A model generated the notes under the pieces. That model did no database searches. It saw only the letters and a program-made list of their open reading frames with translations, and was not told where the DNA came from. Source: Labyrinthula sp. Ha (taxonomy: Eukaryota; Sar; Bigyra; Labyrinthulida; Labyrinthulaceae). Taken from it: 64,000 nt of DNA. The translations under genes and the position numbers were made by a program. How positions within the stretch are numbered: the first letter of the stretch is position 1; the number at the start of each line of letters is the position of its first letter. Below are positions 10,723 through 21,282 of this stretch, piece by piece. The DNA lies in NCBI GenBank assembly GCA_015227615.1, contig JAALGZ010000057.1, positions 124,001-188,000 of the forward strand, written 5' to 3'.

Positions 10723-12452
10723 TTTTATTTGTTTTATTTTTAAGTTGCAGTTGTAAAATATTCAAATAATTGCAGTTTTTGTATTTCTGGGACAAATATT
10801 TAAGGACAAGTATTTTCTTACACCAGAATATACTTTAAAATAACTAAAACAAATAAAAAAAGTATTTTATCAAAAAGCATAACAATATATTTATCAAATT
10901 TTTATATTTTTAAGATAAATTGTTGATCAAATTTTTTTTATATTATATCCTTGACTTTCTAAAGGTGTTCTTGAATAAACGGAATCATAGCTAGTAAGAC
11001 CTTATTATAAATTATAAGATAAAATTAGAATTAGTCTAAATATTTCATCAAGAATTAATTGTTCTGAAAATCATACTTTTTAGTGAGACTTTTAATTTAT
11101 TAAAAAATCAAACCACATAATTTTTTCCTGTTGTGGATGAAAATTTGATTTAAGAATTTATCCATAAATTAAGCCTAAACAAGAAAATAATAGCAAAAAT
11201 AACTTTTTTACATATCAACATAGTTCTTCGGGTTTAATCCAAAGGAAGGATATATTTTCTTTTAGAAACAACTCTTTTCGTACAAGCAATATTAGTCAAC
11301 TTCAAGTTTGGTGTTGTCTTTTTAGCTTAAAATAAGGAAAATTTATATAAATATTTCAAATGGAAAGTTTGATTAGATCAATATTTTATAGTATCTTTAT
11401 CTATTTCCTTTTTTTAAGCCTATCCAAGGAAAGATTAGCAGTTCAAATCTTCAACCTGTATGTTTGGCTCTTTTTTCTTTTCCATAAACTTAATAAAATT
11501 TTTAGCAAACAAATAAAAAAGAGTTATTCATTGATATCATGAAAATCAACTCACATACACATTGAAAATTAAAAAAATCTTGTCCTTAATGGAAAACTGT
11601 TCAATGCGTGGATTTTCATTCCCTACAATGCCAGTATTACTTAAGAGCATTGCCAAACATTTCTTCTTCGTTTCAGCCAAAATTTACAGTTGAACTAAAT
11701 TTAATGCTTTTTTAATTCCCACTAATCAGCAAAAACCGTGATTTTCTCCATTTATCAACAGAAGTATTAACATTAAGTTCATTCTATCTTAATTGCTTGT
11801 AAAATAGTTTAAGCAATTTATGTATTCAAAACATGATATAATTATATATCTAGAAGTGATATTCTACTCGAAATATCTTCTCTTTATCGTTCTTATATAT
11901 ATATCGGAATTTATTGTAAAGAAGAAGATAGAATTGAATCTATCTCTTTCGAAATAAACTTGATTCATTAATTCTTTTGAAGCGTATGTTATGCAATTCT
12001 GTTTGAGTTTACCAGCTAATTCGAAAGAAGATCGTTATTCAAATTGAGAATAATCAGTCTCTAAAGTTCTTCAAATATGTGCAAAAAATACACATTCCAA
12101 ACGAATTATACTTCATTTGCCTATTTTGAGATAAGCTTGATTTCAAATAGGATTGTTATAGTTGGTGAAGAGATGCATGAATATGAATATAATTATAATC
12201 ACATATCAATATGTTTGTATACCAAAATATAGACTTTTCCTATTTGGTAGTTTTTCTCTATATTTGTCATATAGATTATCTCCTCCAGTTAAAAGTATTT
12301 TCTCTTACTATTAAATTATACTCAACGCACACTTTAAGAACACCAACTTATACTTTTATCCTTTTGATACAGTGCAAAAACTTCCTATTGAGAACCCTCA
12401 GAAATAAACGGACAGAAACTAAAACAACCCCAAAAGATACTTAAAGACTTAA
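10723..12452. other. Intergenic, no gene seen
   Basis: Very AT-rich spacer. Open frames on the plus strand (60 and 77 codons) are hydrophobic, low-complexity and of chance length. No RNA gene or repeat is recognised. Confidence 0.5.
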
Positions 12453-13057
12453 TTACGCTTTTTCCAAATCAACAGGTCCTTTGCGCGGATTCCCAGCAGA
12501 TATAAAAATTCTATCAACTTTTTTCAACTTTGAAATAACTTTTTCGTTATTTCTAATTGCCATCAATTCTTTCTGACATTGTCCATCAACATCTTGAAAT
12601 GGAAACCAACAAAAGGCAATGTTCAAAATTGGAGCCAATGGAATACTTAAAGGGAGAAATCCAGTAGAATATGCTCTTGCAGCAACTACAGTTTCTCCTT
12701 CTTCTCCCTTCCTTAACTTCAACTCAACTAAATCCAACCACTTTGCTCCTGGAGTTATTACTGTAACTTTAATGAAAGCAGATTCTTCAGATGAAGATTT
12801 CTTCCACAAATCATAAATCTTCGGATCAAGTTCTCTAACAAAATATATAGACTCTAAAAAAAATACCCCACTGCAGAAAGTAAACTTTCATAGGTTTCGG
12901 ATAAAGTACCGGTGAAAGTCCACTCTTCAATTTCTTGATGACTACCCAAAGCGAATTTTAACCACTATTTACATAACTGTGAAAGAGAATAATATACAGT
13001 TCCAGAAGGGACTTGTATTTGAGCATATCTTTGTGCTTTCAAGTATGCGTTCACCAT
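12453..13057 (-). CDS. Conserved-looking three-exon protein of unknown function
   Basis: About 179 aa. Proposed exons on the minus strand: 13057-12998, 12964-12867, 12834-12453. The introns are 33 and 32 nt, remove the only in-frame stop and correct the frame, and match intron sizes elsewhere in the window. The product starts MVNAYLKAQRYAQIQVPSGT. It then has WLKFALGS...EEWTFTGT, a WLDLVELKLRKGEEGETVVAARAYSTGF strand-like stretch split by turns, the hydrophobic PLSIPLAPILNIAFCWFPF, and DVDGQCQKELMAIR. There are no catalytic motifs or clear membrane helix. The alternating pattern suggests a small alpha/beta (SRPBCC-like) fold, which is only a guess. I do not recognise the family. Confidence 0.7.
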
Positions 13058-13396
13058 TTATACTTTGTTTTGTTGTATTTGTTATACTTCCGATGTTTTC
13101 GTGGTACAATTACTATTTCTAATAGGGCAAAATATTAGAATACAGTGATGACGTGGCATACCAAATAAAATGTTGAATGTATGCTTTTGTTACTGCAATA
13201 CCGTTACATGATCATTTTGTGTTTTCTATTATATTGAATTTCCCTTTTTTAATTTTGTTAATGTTTTTACGGTATCAACACGTTGTTAGTTTTAGCGGAT
13301 CAGATACAGTTATATCAAGATATGTGCAGTGTTTCAGACAATTCTCATTTTGGGCAATATATCATTGTTTTCCAATGGAATACAAAACTAAATAAG
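13058..13396. other. Short spacer before the retrotransposon
   Basis: 339 bp between the three-exon gene and the retrotransposon. A 72-codon hydrophobic plus-strand frame (13177-13395) ends just short of the left LTR and looks like chance. The last four bases (AACC, 13397-13400) are the left copy of the probable target-site duplication. Confidence 0.5.
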
Positions 13397-13400
13397 AACC

Positions 13401-13794
13401 TTTATCAGTCGACGAGTGACTAATAACTTCAACACAAGATTGCCCAAGAAAGTGACTCGTGAAAGGGTCAAAAATCCAAGCTCAAAGATTAACTAAACTA
13501 CTATTGAACGGACCTAGGAGAAACTAGATCACCAAGTTCAAACAAGATACAAATATTCCGAATGTTTTTAAAGTCAATAATAAGATTGTTCTCAAGATAT
13601 TAGGCGAAACTAATACAACAATCGAATTGTTTTCTTTATTGGTTATTATTAATTCTTAAAATGGCTGGATTGGCCACTGTCTAAAACTACCTAAATTTTA
13701 CCCTAGGATAACCCGGGCACTTTACTACTATTATATCAAATATTTATACTAAAAACAATAAAGGTCACAAGTTGAGTAAAACAGAGTTCACACA
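13401..13794 (-). repeat. 3' LTR
   Basis: 394 bp, a direct repeat of 23507-23900. It is bounded by AACC on the outside and by the purine-rich tract on the inside. The first 80 bp are about 92% identical to the partner; the rest is about 65%. Confidence 0.88.
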
Positions 13795-13819
13795 TCCGCC
13801 TCCTCTTCTTACTAAAAGA

Positions 13820-15022
13820 CTATTCACTAGTCTTTTCGGCTAAAGTTTTCCCGGGTCTATAACACCCAAAAACTAAGTCAAAAATTCTAGGATCAACCTC
13901 CAATCCAATTTGAATCCATCCAGATTTCAGATTGGCACATCTTGCAAACAAATCAACCTTAAGATGTCGCTTCAAGAATATCTTTTCAAATAATTCATAA
14001 GTCTTTCGAGGTTTAACACCTTCAATCAACCGATCTGCAAAGATCACCTTCTCCTTTCGTAATAATTCGATCTTCTCTACAACACTTGTCACCAAGCGTT
14101 CCATTTTCCGAACAAAAATTAACAAAGCTTCCGCGGAGTGTTGGTAGTAATATCCTAAAGATGTTCTAATTTTACCACTCGGCGCGAGCTTCACCCATTC
14201 AATGACATGAAGAAGTTCATATCCCCTATCAAACATTTCATTCAAAGTCAATTCCCAAGTTCGATCAATTACCCAAATGGCAATGAAAGAAGCCTTCAAG
14301 GTTTCAAAATTCAAATTCAAAACTTGCGAATCGGGTTTTCGCGCATACGGAACCCTCAATCCCCTAATAGGATTTGCCTGACCTATTACCCAAGGTGGAT
14401 CCATTAATAATAGGTCTACCTTGTCTCCAGGCCACTCAGTCAAAATTGTCGACTTGTATAAATCCGCAGTAAACCAAAGTTTATCCCGAGGCGGGACACA
14501 AATTCTTGTCCAAAATGAACTTCCTTCAAAACCAACCAAACATAAATTACCACAAAGACGTTTAAGCGTAAGAGTTTGCACATGCTCAAATCCTATGACA
14601 GGACTTCCCCCAGATAACTCGCACTCCACTGGAGCAACAAGTATACCTTCAATTTTTGAAACTAACTCTTTAGGGTAATCTTTGTCCAAGACTTCGTGTA
14701 GGTACCTCTTACGACTTAGCTCTAGAGAACATAAGAGATACGAACATTTCATCCCAGCTCTCGACACCCGACTTTTATAAAGTTTAATAAAACGATCTTC
14801 ACAAATTTTTACCATCGTCTCAACCTCTTTTTTCTTTCGTTCGAAAGATATCCTATACGTTTGACTTACTCCCTCAGGACAAGTCTCCATTAGAAATGAT
14901 TTTGCTGATCCCAGCGAATCAAATCTCCTATCAAATTCCAGTTTATCAAGGGAAAACCTCTCCGAGGTTTCTTCCCCCTTGTCTATGTCTATGAACTGAC
15001 CCCTCAAGGGAGCCAAATCCAT
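13820..15022 (-). CDS. MT-A70-family adenine methyltransferase carried by the retrotransposon
   Basis: 400-aa open frame, the last gene of the element and apparently whole. Residues about 200-385 match the MT-A70 (METTL3/METTL14/METTL4-type) SAM-dependent N6-adenine methyltransferase domain. DLLLMDPPW carries the DPPW catalytic motif at 208-211. It is followed by AIWVIDRTWEL, EWVKLAPSGKIRTSLG, HSAEALLIFVRK, GVKPRKTYELFEKI and the SAM-site-like VDLFARCANLKSGWIQIG. The N-terminal 200 residues are unrelated to anything I recognise and contain a basic coiled region (SFERKKKEVETMVKI). Known members methylate adenine in RNA or DNA; which substrate applies here cannot be read from sequence. It lies inside the LTR-bounded element on the same strand, directly after the chromodomain-like frame, so it is cargo of the element and not a host gene hit by it. 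Confidence 0.9.
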   Translation of the reverse strand: MDLAPLRGQFIDIDKGEETSERFSLDKLEFDRRFDSLGSAKSFLMETCPEGVSQTYRISFERKKKEVETMVKICEDRFIKLYKSRVSRAGMKCSYLLCSLELSRKRYLHEVLDKDYPKELVSKIEGILVAPVECELSGGSPVIGFEHVQTLTLKRLCGNLCLVGFEGSSFWTRICVPPRDKLWFTADLYKSTILTEWPGDKVDLLLMDPPWVIGQANPIRGLRVPYARKPDSQVLNLNFETLKASFIAIWVIDRTWELTLNEMFDRGYELLHVIEWVKLAPSGKIRTSLGYYYQHSAEALLIFVRKMERLVTSVVEKIELLRKEKVIFADRLIEGVKPRKTYELFEKIFLKRHLKVDLFARCANLKSGWIQIGLEVDPRIFDLVFGCYRPGKTLAEKTSE

Positions 15023-15023
15023 C

Positions 15024-16097
15024 CTACCTAACTAACTTTCTTTGCAAATACGAATACATCATCGCCTTCGATTTATAAGGCATATATCGCGTAAATTGCT
15101 CAAAATTTCCCATTCCAAATTTCAGAATAAGGTTCCTAATCAACTTGTGGTCGAAAGTTTTCCAACCTAATACAAAATCTTGTCGTCCAGGGGGTTTCCC
15201 CCAAACACTAAGATCCTCCTTATCTCTCAGATAATGCAACAAGCTAGGGTGAAGTCTTCCAACCCAAGCTGCCGACACATCTATAGCAAATTTCCTATCC
15301 AACCAGGCCTGCGCCTGCTTCCTAACCAATTTTTTCCTATTAGAAATTCGCTTTTCTCCAAAAAATTTAAGAGTAAGCTCCTTCACATCCCTGTACATGG
15401 TGAGCAGCGGCTCCCATGTATCATCTACGGGTTCGAAACCCCTCCAACTAACTCTTAAAAGGTATTCACCTTTCGAGTATCTAATATCCAAAAACTTTTG
15501 AACTTGAAGTTCAGCTCAATTATTAATAAAAACCTTTCGAAACGAATCGTCAGGCAGAAAACCATCCGGCTCATAGAAGTATAGACGACTTCCATGCACA
15601 TTCTGGGTTTCACCATTTAATAATCTGACTCTATACACATTTGATGAAAGCAATTCAATCACGTTAACCGGCCCTGACCAGATTAACTTGATTTTATTGC
15701 CTTCCCTAGGAGTATTCTTTGTACTAATTAAGCACCAGTCACCAGGCACATATTGAATGCAAGCCTTATCAACCCTTTTTTGGCGCTTATTCCAATATTC
15801 ATTTCTTCTCCGCTTCATGAGCGAGACGTAATCAGCTACCTGACTATGCATCTCATCCGGCTCACGTCGGAACTCCATCGACAGACGATACAGGATATCC
15901 TTATCAACCCTAATCGCACCCTGCCTATCTCCAATTTTCCGATAGATTACTTTGGGAAAGGCCTCCGTTTCAATGTACTCCCTAGTAGGATCTGTATTCA
16001 AAAACAGCAGATTAGCACTCGGGGCGTCCTTCATGCCCGGAAGCTTCCTACTAGGCAAAGGAACCTCATTTACCGCAGTCATTACTGACTCGATCAC
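15024..16097 (-). pseudogene. Integrase C-terminal region and chromodomain-like region of the retrotransposon
   Basis: The right part (15516-16097) has the integrase C-terminal GPY/F-type module (KLIWSGPVNVIEL...VYRVRLLNG). The left part (15024-15491) starts with YLLRVSWRGFEPVDDTWEP, a chromodomain-like core with the W...TWEP pattern. A region ending in FDHKLIRNLILKFGMGNFEQ follows, resembling a SANT/Myb-like helical unit. In chromoviruses a chromodomain after integrase steers insertion to marked chromatin. Fossil part of the 13401-23900 element. Confidence 0.75.
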
Positions 16098-16115
16098 GTC
16101 CGGCCACTGATCCCA

Positions 16116-19100
16116 TTATAATCTAAGTTCTGAAACCAAACTTCGCAAGAAGCTCAGAACTTTCCTATGAACAATTTCTACTTCCCCATTGGTCCAACTA
16201 GCATAACTTACTGCGTAATTATGCGTAAATCGGACCTCCTTCTGTAACAATTCTGACAAACTATTGGCAAAATGAGAAGCTCTATCGGTAACTAGAGTGA
16301 ACTCTGATTCTAACCTCCAATAAGTATGAAACTTACTTAGAGTTCTAACAACTATTCCAGCATCAGCCTTAGGTGCATGATAAAGAAAGCAGAATCGAGA
16401 AAAAACATCGGTAATTACTAAGATATAACCCTTAGTATTAACATATAGAAAGTCGGCTACAAGAACATCCTTAGGTCTTCTAGCCTCCGTTACTAATCTC
16501 AAATTTGTTTTCACCAACTTTGGTGCGCTATTACAGTGGGTGCAGTTAGACCTTAGCCCAAGCATTACTATTTTCGTTGATACTTTCGAGCCATAGCTCG
16601 AGGGTATCTTCCAGTTAAACCGCCTTACTTCTGCTACATCCTGGATCCTAGACCCATGTCTATTAGCCAGATGTATGTGAACTAACTGGCGTTCAAAGAG
16701 CGATTGGGGTACTATAATTCTCCCCTCCTCCTCAGAAATTTTCAAACCATCACCCAAAGATTCACGCTTTTGAGCATCCAGAAGTTCTTTTTCCGATATC
16801 CGTTTCCATTCTCCTTGGTAATACGGATTCAAACATGAGATACGATCCTTATCCAAGGCTCGCATTCTCTCAAAGGTTGGCTTCTCCTTTTTTTTAGGAG
16901 AGAGCCGCAATTCAGAAACAAGCACATCGAGTCCCCCTCTGGGTACTTCAATTTTGATCTCCTCGTTAGAGGAAATCTCCGATTTTATCATCTGGGATGA
17001 AACCCATGTTCCAATCTCCTCTAGAGATACAGCAGACTCCGTATCTACTAGAGCTAGCCGACTGTACTCTTCTTCCAAGCTCGGCCTTTCAATTTTAATT
17101 TCTAATCCGTCATCCGGCCGTAGGCCATGGCTAATCCCCTCATTCTCATACCACGGGTTAGAGAATCCCAGATCAGAGGAAACGGAGTCAGAATCAGTAT
17201 ACTTATCCCTTAATCCAGTCCACCGACTCAGTCCTTCATCAATCTCCAATGGATGTTTGAAGATCCTCCTATAATACTTTCGTTCCTTAGACGTCAAAGA
17301 CAATTGTGGTCCCAACGACACATCCGATTCCTTCCGATCACGACGTATTGCCGCTCTCATTATCCTAATGGAGGCAACTCTCTGCTTCTCTCGCTCTGGC
17401 GTAGCCGCCCAACACGAAAGCATATCCGCAAAGACATTATTCTCTCCCTTAATATGATGCAATTCTACATCTGCTTGTTGCAGGATCAATACCCAACGTT
17501 GTAACCTATTCAAATGCCCATGATTAATTTTTGATCCACCTTTAATAATGGCTCTCAAGTTCAAATGATCCGTATATACCTGTATTGGCGTCGGATGAAA
17601 CGGTAACAGATATCACAACCTGTTAAAAGTTTTCACAATAGGGTATAATTCATTATGCACGATGCCCCATCTTGTCTGGGTATCTTGAAATTTCCCAGAG
17701 AAGAACATCATAGGAACTACCCTTTTTTCCAAAAGCTTTCGATTCCTTTGAGAAGTATCGGCTTGCATCAGAATCGAACTGAAGAACATGCCTGAAGCAT
17801 CTGTTACCAACAACAGGTCCTGCGTTCTATCATACAGACTCAACTTTTGCTTCGCCGCAATGCTAATCGTCCTAAGAAATCTTTCAAAGGCCCCTGTTAA
17901 CTCAGTAGACCAATGAACCCTCTCATTTTTCCTTTTTAATTTCGATTTTTTACCTCTCATCTCAGGGTAAAATTCCATAATAACACTCCTCAATTCAGTC
18001 AACCCTGGAATTGCCCGAGATAACCATTGAGACAAATGCATCATTGATGCCAGTTAATAAACATATTCCGGTCTAAGTACATCCAGGATCTGCGAATAGT
18101 ACTCCTCCTTAAAATTCCATTTGCCATTTGCCACCCTACGGCCATAATACACAATTTCCTTTGCCAAAATTATCGACTTGGCCGGGCTAATACGAACCTT
18201 AGCTTTCCTTAAGTTCATCAACAGTATCCCTGACAATTTCAAATATTCCCCAAAGTCGTCTGCATAAAGCAAACTATCATCAATCCATTGAATGACTCCA
18301 TTCCTTGGACGATTGACCAATATTTCCCCCACCACTTCATCTACCCTCCTCTGATGGAAGAATACTGGGGTACTGTGATATCCCATAGCTGCAAATTGGA
18401 GCTGAAAAGTACCATGCTCCGATACAATGTTAAAATATTTCTTTGCTTCTTCAGTTATATCTAACTGATCAAAGCCCGAAACCACATCAAAACTGCCGTA
18501 ATACTTGCTACCTGCAAGATTATCAAAACAAGCCTCTAAATGCGGGAGTTCATTAGCATCCCTCCTAAGTATCTTGTTAACATCAACAAGATCGACAACC
18601 ATTCGTAACTTATTTCCTTTCTTTGGTACCGCAAACACTACTGACACAAACTCAGCAAATTTAACCTTGGTAACCAGTCCCCTATCTGCCATACTTACCA
18701 GCTTATCTCTAATGAAGTTCGGCTTCTCAGCCGACATCGGTCGCACCCTTGGGTACGAAAAGTCAAATACTTCCAGTGGATACACTGGCATTGGCGTTAA
18801 GCCACTAATCTTTGTCTGCGTATGATCAGTCGCAAAGACATCCCAATACTTCAAACATAACTTCCTCAATGAGATTCTCATCTCCTCCGAGGCCTCTGAT
18901 CGGTCTATCATCTCATGGATAGCCTGTTTTATCATAGGTTCCTCATCCTCAATACTTAGGTCTCCCTCCACCTCTCAAAGAAGGTTATCCATTAGATTAT
19001 CGTCAGCGATGTCTTCGACATGGCGACGTGACTTAATTATTTTTCCGACGTCAATTCCTTCGAAGTTCCCTGAATTTATTCGCTCAACTAAATCGAGATT

Positions 19101-19394
19101 CCCTACTGAGCTATAAATTCGTGTCGGTGGTATATGTATAGCCGATGAGCCGATGTTGAACGACTTGGGTCCTTCCCCTTGTCCGTCATCTAAGACTCCA
19201 TCCCATGCAGAGTACAAAACCGCTGTAGAACATCGCCGAGCGTCCTCGTTGGATAGTCGTTTACTTTCCGTGAGGCTTTCACAGTGTGATTGCCTCGCCT
19301 CAATGAATCGGACCTCGAAATATCCATCTAGATTCATTGAGGTTTTTTGGCACGTTGCCGACCGAGCTTTGAGGGTAAATTGAAATGGCGCCAT
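16116..19394 (-). pseudogene. Pol region: reverse transcriptase, RNase H, integrase core
   Basis: Reverse transcriptase lies at about 18054-18971, with FAVPKKGNKLRMVVDLVDVN, SFDVVSGFDQLDI and the catalytic box QWIDDSLLYADD. RNase H follows, with LLLVTDASG and a downstream H-rich portion ending NNVFADMLSC. The integrase core comes next, with a zinc-binding H...H...C..C region and catalytic-core blocks VLVADFLYV, LVTDRASHF and TNGEVEIVHR. Gene order identifies Ty3/gypsy. The tract from 18975 to 19394 is an unassigned lead-in to the reverse transcriptase. Broken; fossil part of the element. Confidence 0.9.
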
Positions 19395-19594
19395 CCTGCA
19401 GTGATTTAGCCATCAGTATCAACCGCTACACCTCCCCGACCGCACCATGGGGTACCAATTGCACATTCTTGTGCCTTTGTCTCTTGACCTGAGACCCTCT
19501 AACCCCTTTTCCTACAACAAAATACCTTATAACCGACTTTAAATTCCCGTCCGATTCCCAATGTAACACCCTTACCGTTTCTAGTAGTTTGTAC

Positions 19595-20211
19595 TAGGGG
19601 TGATATTTGATAGAAATTATCAATAATTATTTGATAATCATTTTGATTCTGATTATCAATAATAAAATCTGCATTTTGATTGATTATCAATAAAAGAATT
19701 TTCGTTTTGATTATCAAATAATAATCAATAATAAATAGGTTTACCTGGCCTTGGAACCAAACGGTCCAACAACATATTTTTTATTTATGCTACGCACGAA
19801 AATACCTATAAATAGACCATATAGTCCGGAATAACCAGTAATAGAATGCAGCAGGGTGATATGTTGGGTTTCTTAACGAAACATTATGCTGTGGTATAAC
19901 GGTAAGGTTCCTGCTTTAGTACTACCTCAAGACAGATTTGACAAAAAGGTTTGTTACAGTAAAATAAGGGTCCGCCGTTAAGAAACTTTAGTTATATGCT
20001 CCGTTATTTGGGGCATTTCATACGGTGGCAAAATGAAATATAGCTTTTCTTGACCGCTTAGCCAAAGGTCATGTGGCCAAATTCATTATTGATTATCAAT
20101 GATAATCAATAATCAATCAAAATAATTTGGGAATTATCAGAATCAATCAATAAGAAAAATATTGGGAAATCTTTTATTGATAAATTATCAATAAATCAAA
20201 TATCACCCCTA
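19595..20211 (+). mobile_element. hAT-type MITE, copy 2 (617 bp), nested in the retrotransposon
   Basis: Same family as 3049-3634. TIRs are TAGGGGTGATATTTGAT and its complement, with a perfect 8-bp target duplication GTTTGTAC (19587-19594 and 20212-20219). It is about 30 bp longer than copy 1 because one subterminal TTGATTATCAA block is repeated. It lies between the protease and reverse-transcriptase parts of the retrotransposon, so it inserted after that element. No coding capacity. Confidence 0.9.
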
Positions 20212-20219
20212 GTTTGTAC

Positions 20220-21190
20220 ACTTTAGATACTAAGTAACTTACTAATATTTTAAACATTAAAGGTTGTGCACAAACAAATACTACATTGGGCCAATTACAG
20301 ATCTCTAATCTACTCTCTAACCACAATGCACTATTAACATATTTATAAACAATGAGAGTTGAGATCTTACTTTGTAGTTGGCCCACCAGGTGATCAACCT
20401 GGCTGCCGATTCTCTGCCCGAGACCTAAGTTTTGAGCGGGATCCAACCCCATTCTCCTTAGTTCTGATCTTCCAATCAGAAAGCTTGGCCAATCCTGTGA
20501 TTGCACCAACACAACTTTAGCCCTTGGGCAGGCTCTGCTTTCTACTCCATTAACTTTCACGAGCAAACCAACGTATCCCGCGGCCAATATCTTAACCGGG
20601 GCATCATTTGCTACATGAACCCTACCATCCGCACTCGAATAACTATCCAGTAGATCCTTGTGCTTCCACCAACTCCAAACAGTGACTTCAGCTCCGCTAT
20701 CAAACTTAGCATCACCGATCACATTTCCCGACGTATTGCAAATTTCGTATCCTTCATCAAAATTACGAAATTGGGATACCTCCCCGACATACACCGCCAA
20801 TGTTGGATACTCCTCAGTACCCTCAATCATCAAATCATGATCCTCAGGCACCAAAGCCTTCAATTGATCAAGCTCCTTTTTTCTGGGTGGAGCGGCTAGG
20901 GCAAGTGCCTTACTTTCCCAAAACCCCGATTGCGGGCGCGAATCATTAGGTGATTCCTTCCCTCCCATCATCATTCGAGCCTTAACGATCATCGAATACT
21001 TTAAAGAGGTCATACCCCTAGGTGTTTGGTAATTAGACTTACCACCAGGACTCTGCATCTGATGGCTAAACGCCCGATTGATGAACTCCTGCACCGGCAG
21101 GGTTTTCAGATTATTCCCTTCCACAGATTTCAGTTTCCTTTCATCATCCTTTCTCAAAACATTAACTGCAAACGTAACACAATCATGCAT
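20220..21190 (-). pseudogene. Retrotransposon aspartic protease region
   Basis: Contains GDAKFDSGAEVTVWSWW, the D-S-G catalytic loop of a retroviral-type aspartic protease, and a later hydrophobic LIGRSELRRMGLDP that fits the family's second conserved block (I-L-G-x-x-x-L). The part upstream of the D-S-G loop is the end of gag. Fossil part of the element. Confidence 0.8.
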
Positions 21191-21282
21191 ACCATGCCCG
21201 TGGTGCTTTCAATAAGCACACGTCCTATGATGATTCCAAGGAATCTCCGAATACCACGTCTCGTGGAACTTTTTCTCCTTAT

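Noticed and set aside
12835-12997. In-frame stop and frame change in the 12.5-kb gene, first read as a pseudogene.
   Set aside because: Both are removed by introns of 33 and 32 nt, within the size range of the whole window.
15425-15445. GGTTCGAAACC resembling a tRNA B-box.
   Set aside because: No A-box or cloverleaf at suitable distance; it lies inside the retrotransposon's chromodomain-like coding sequence.
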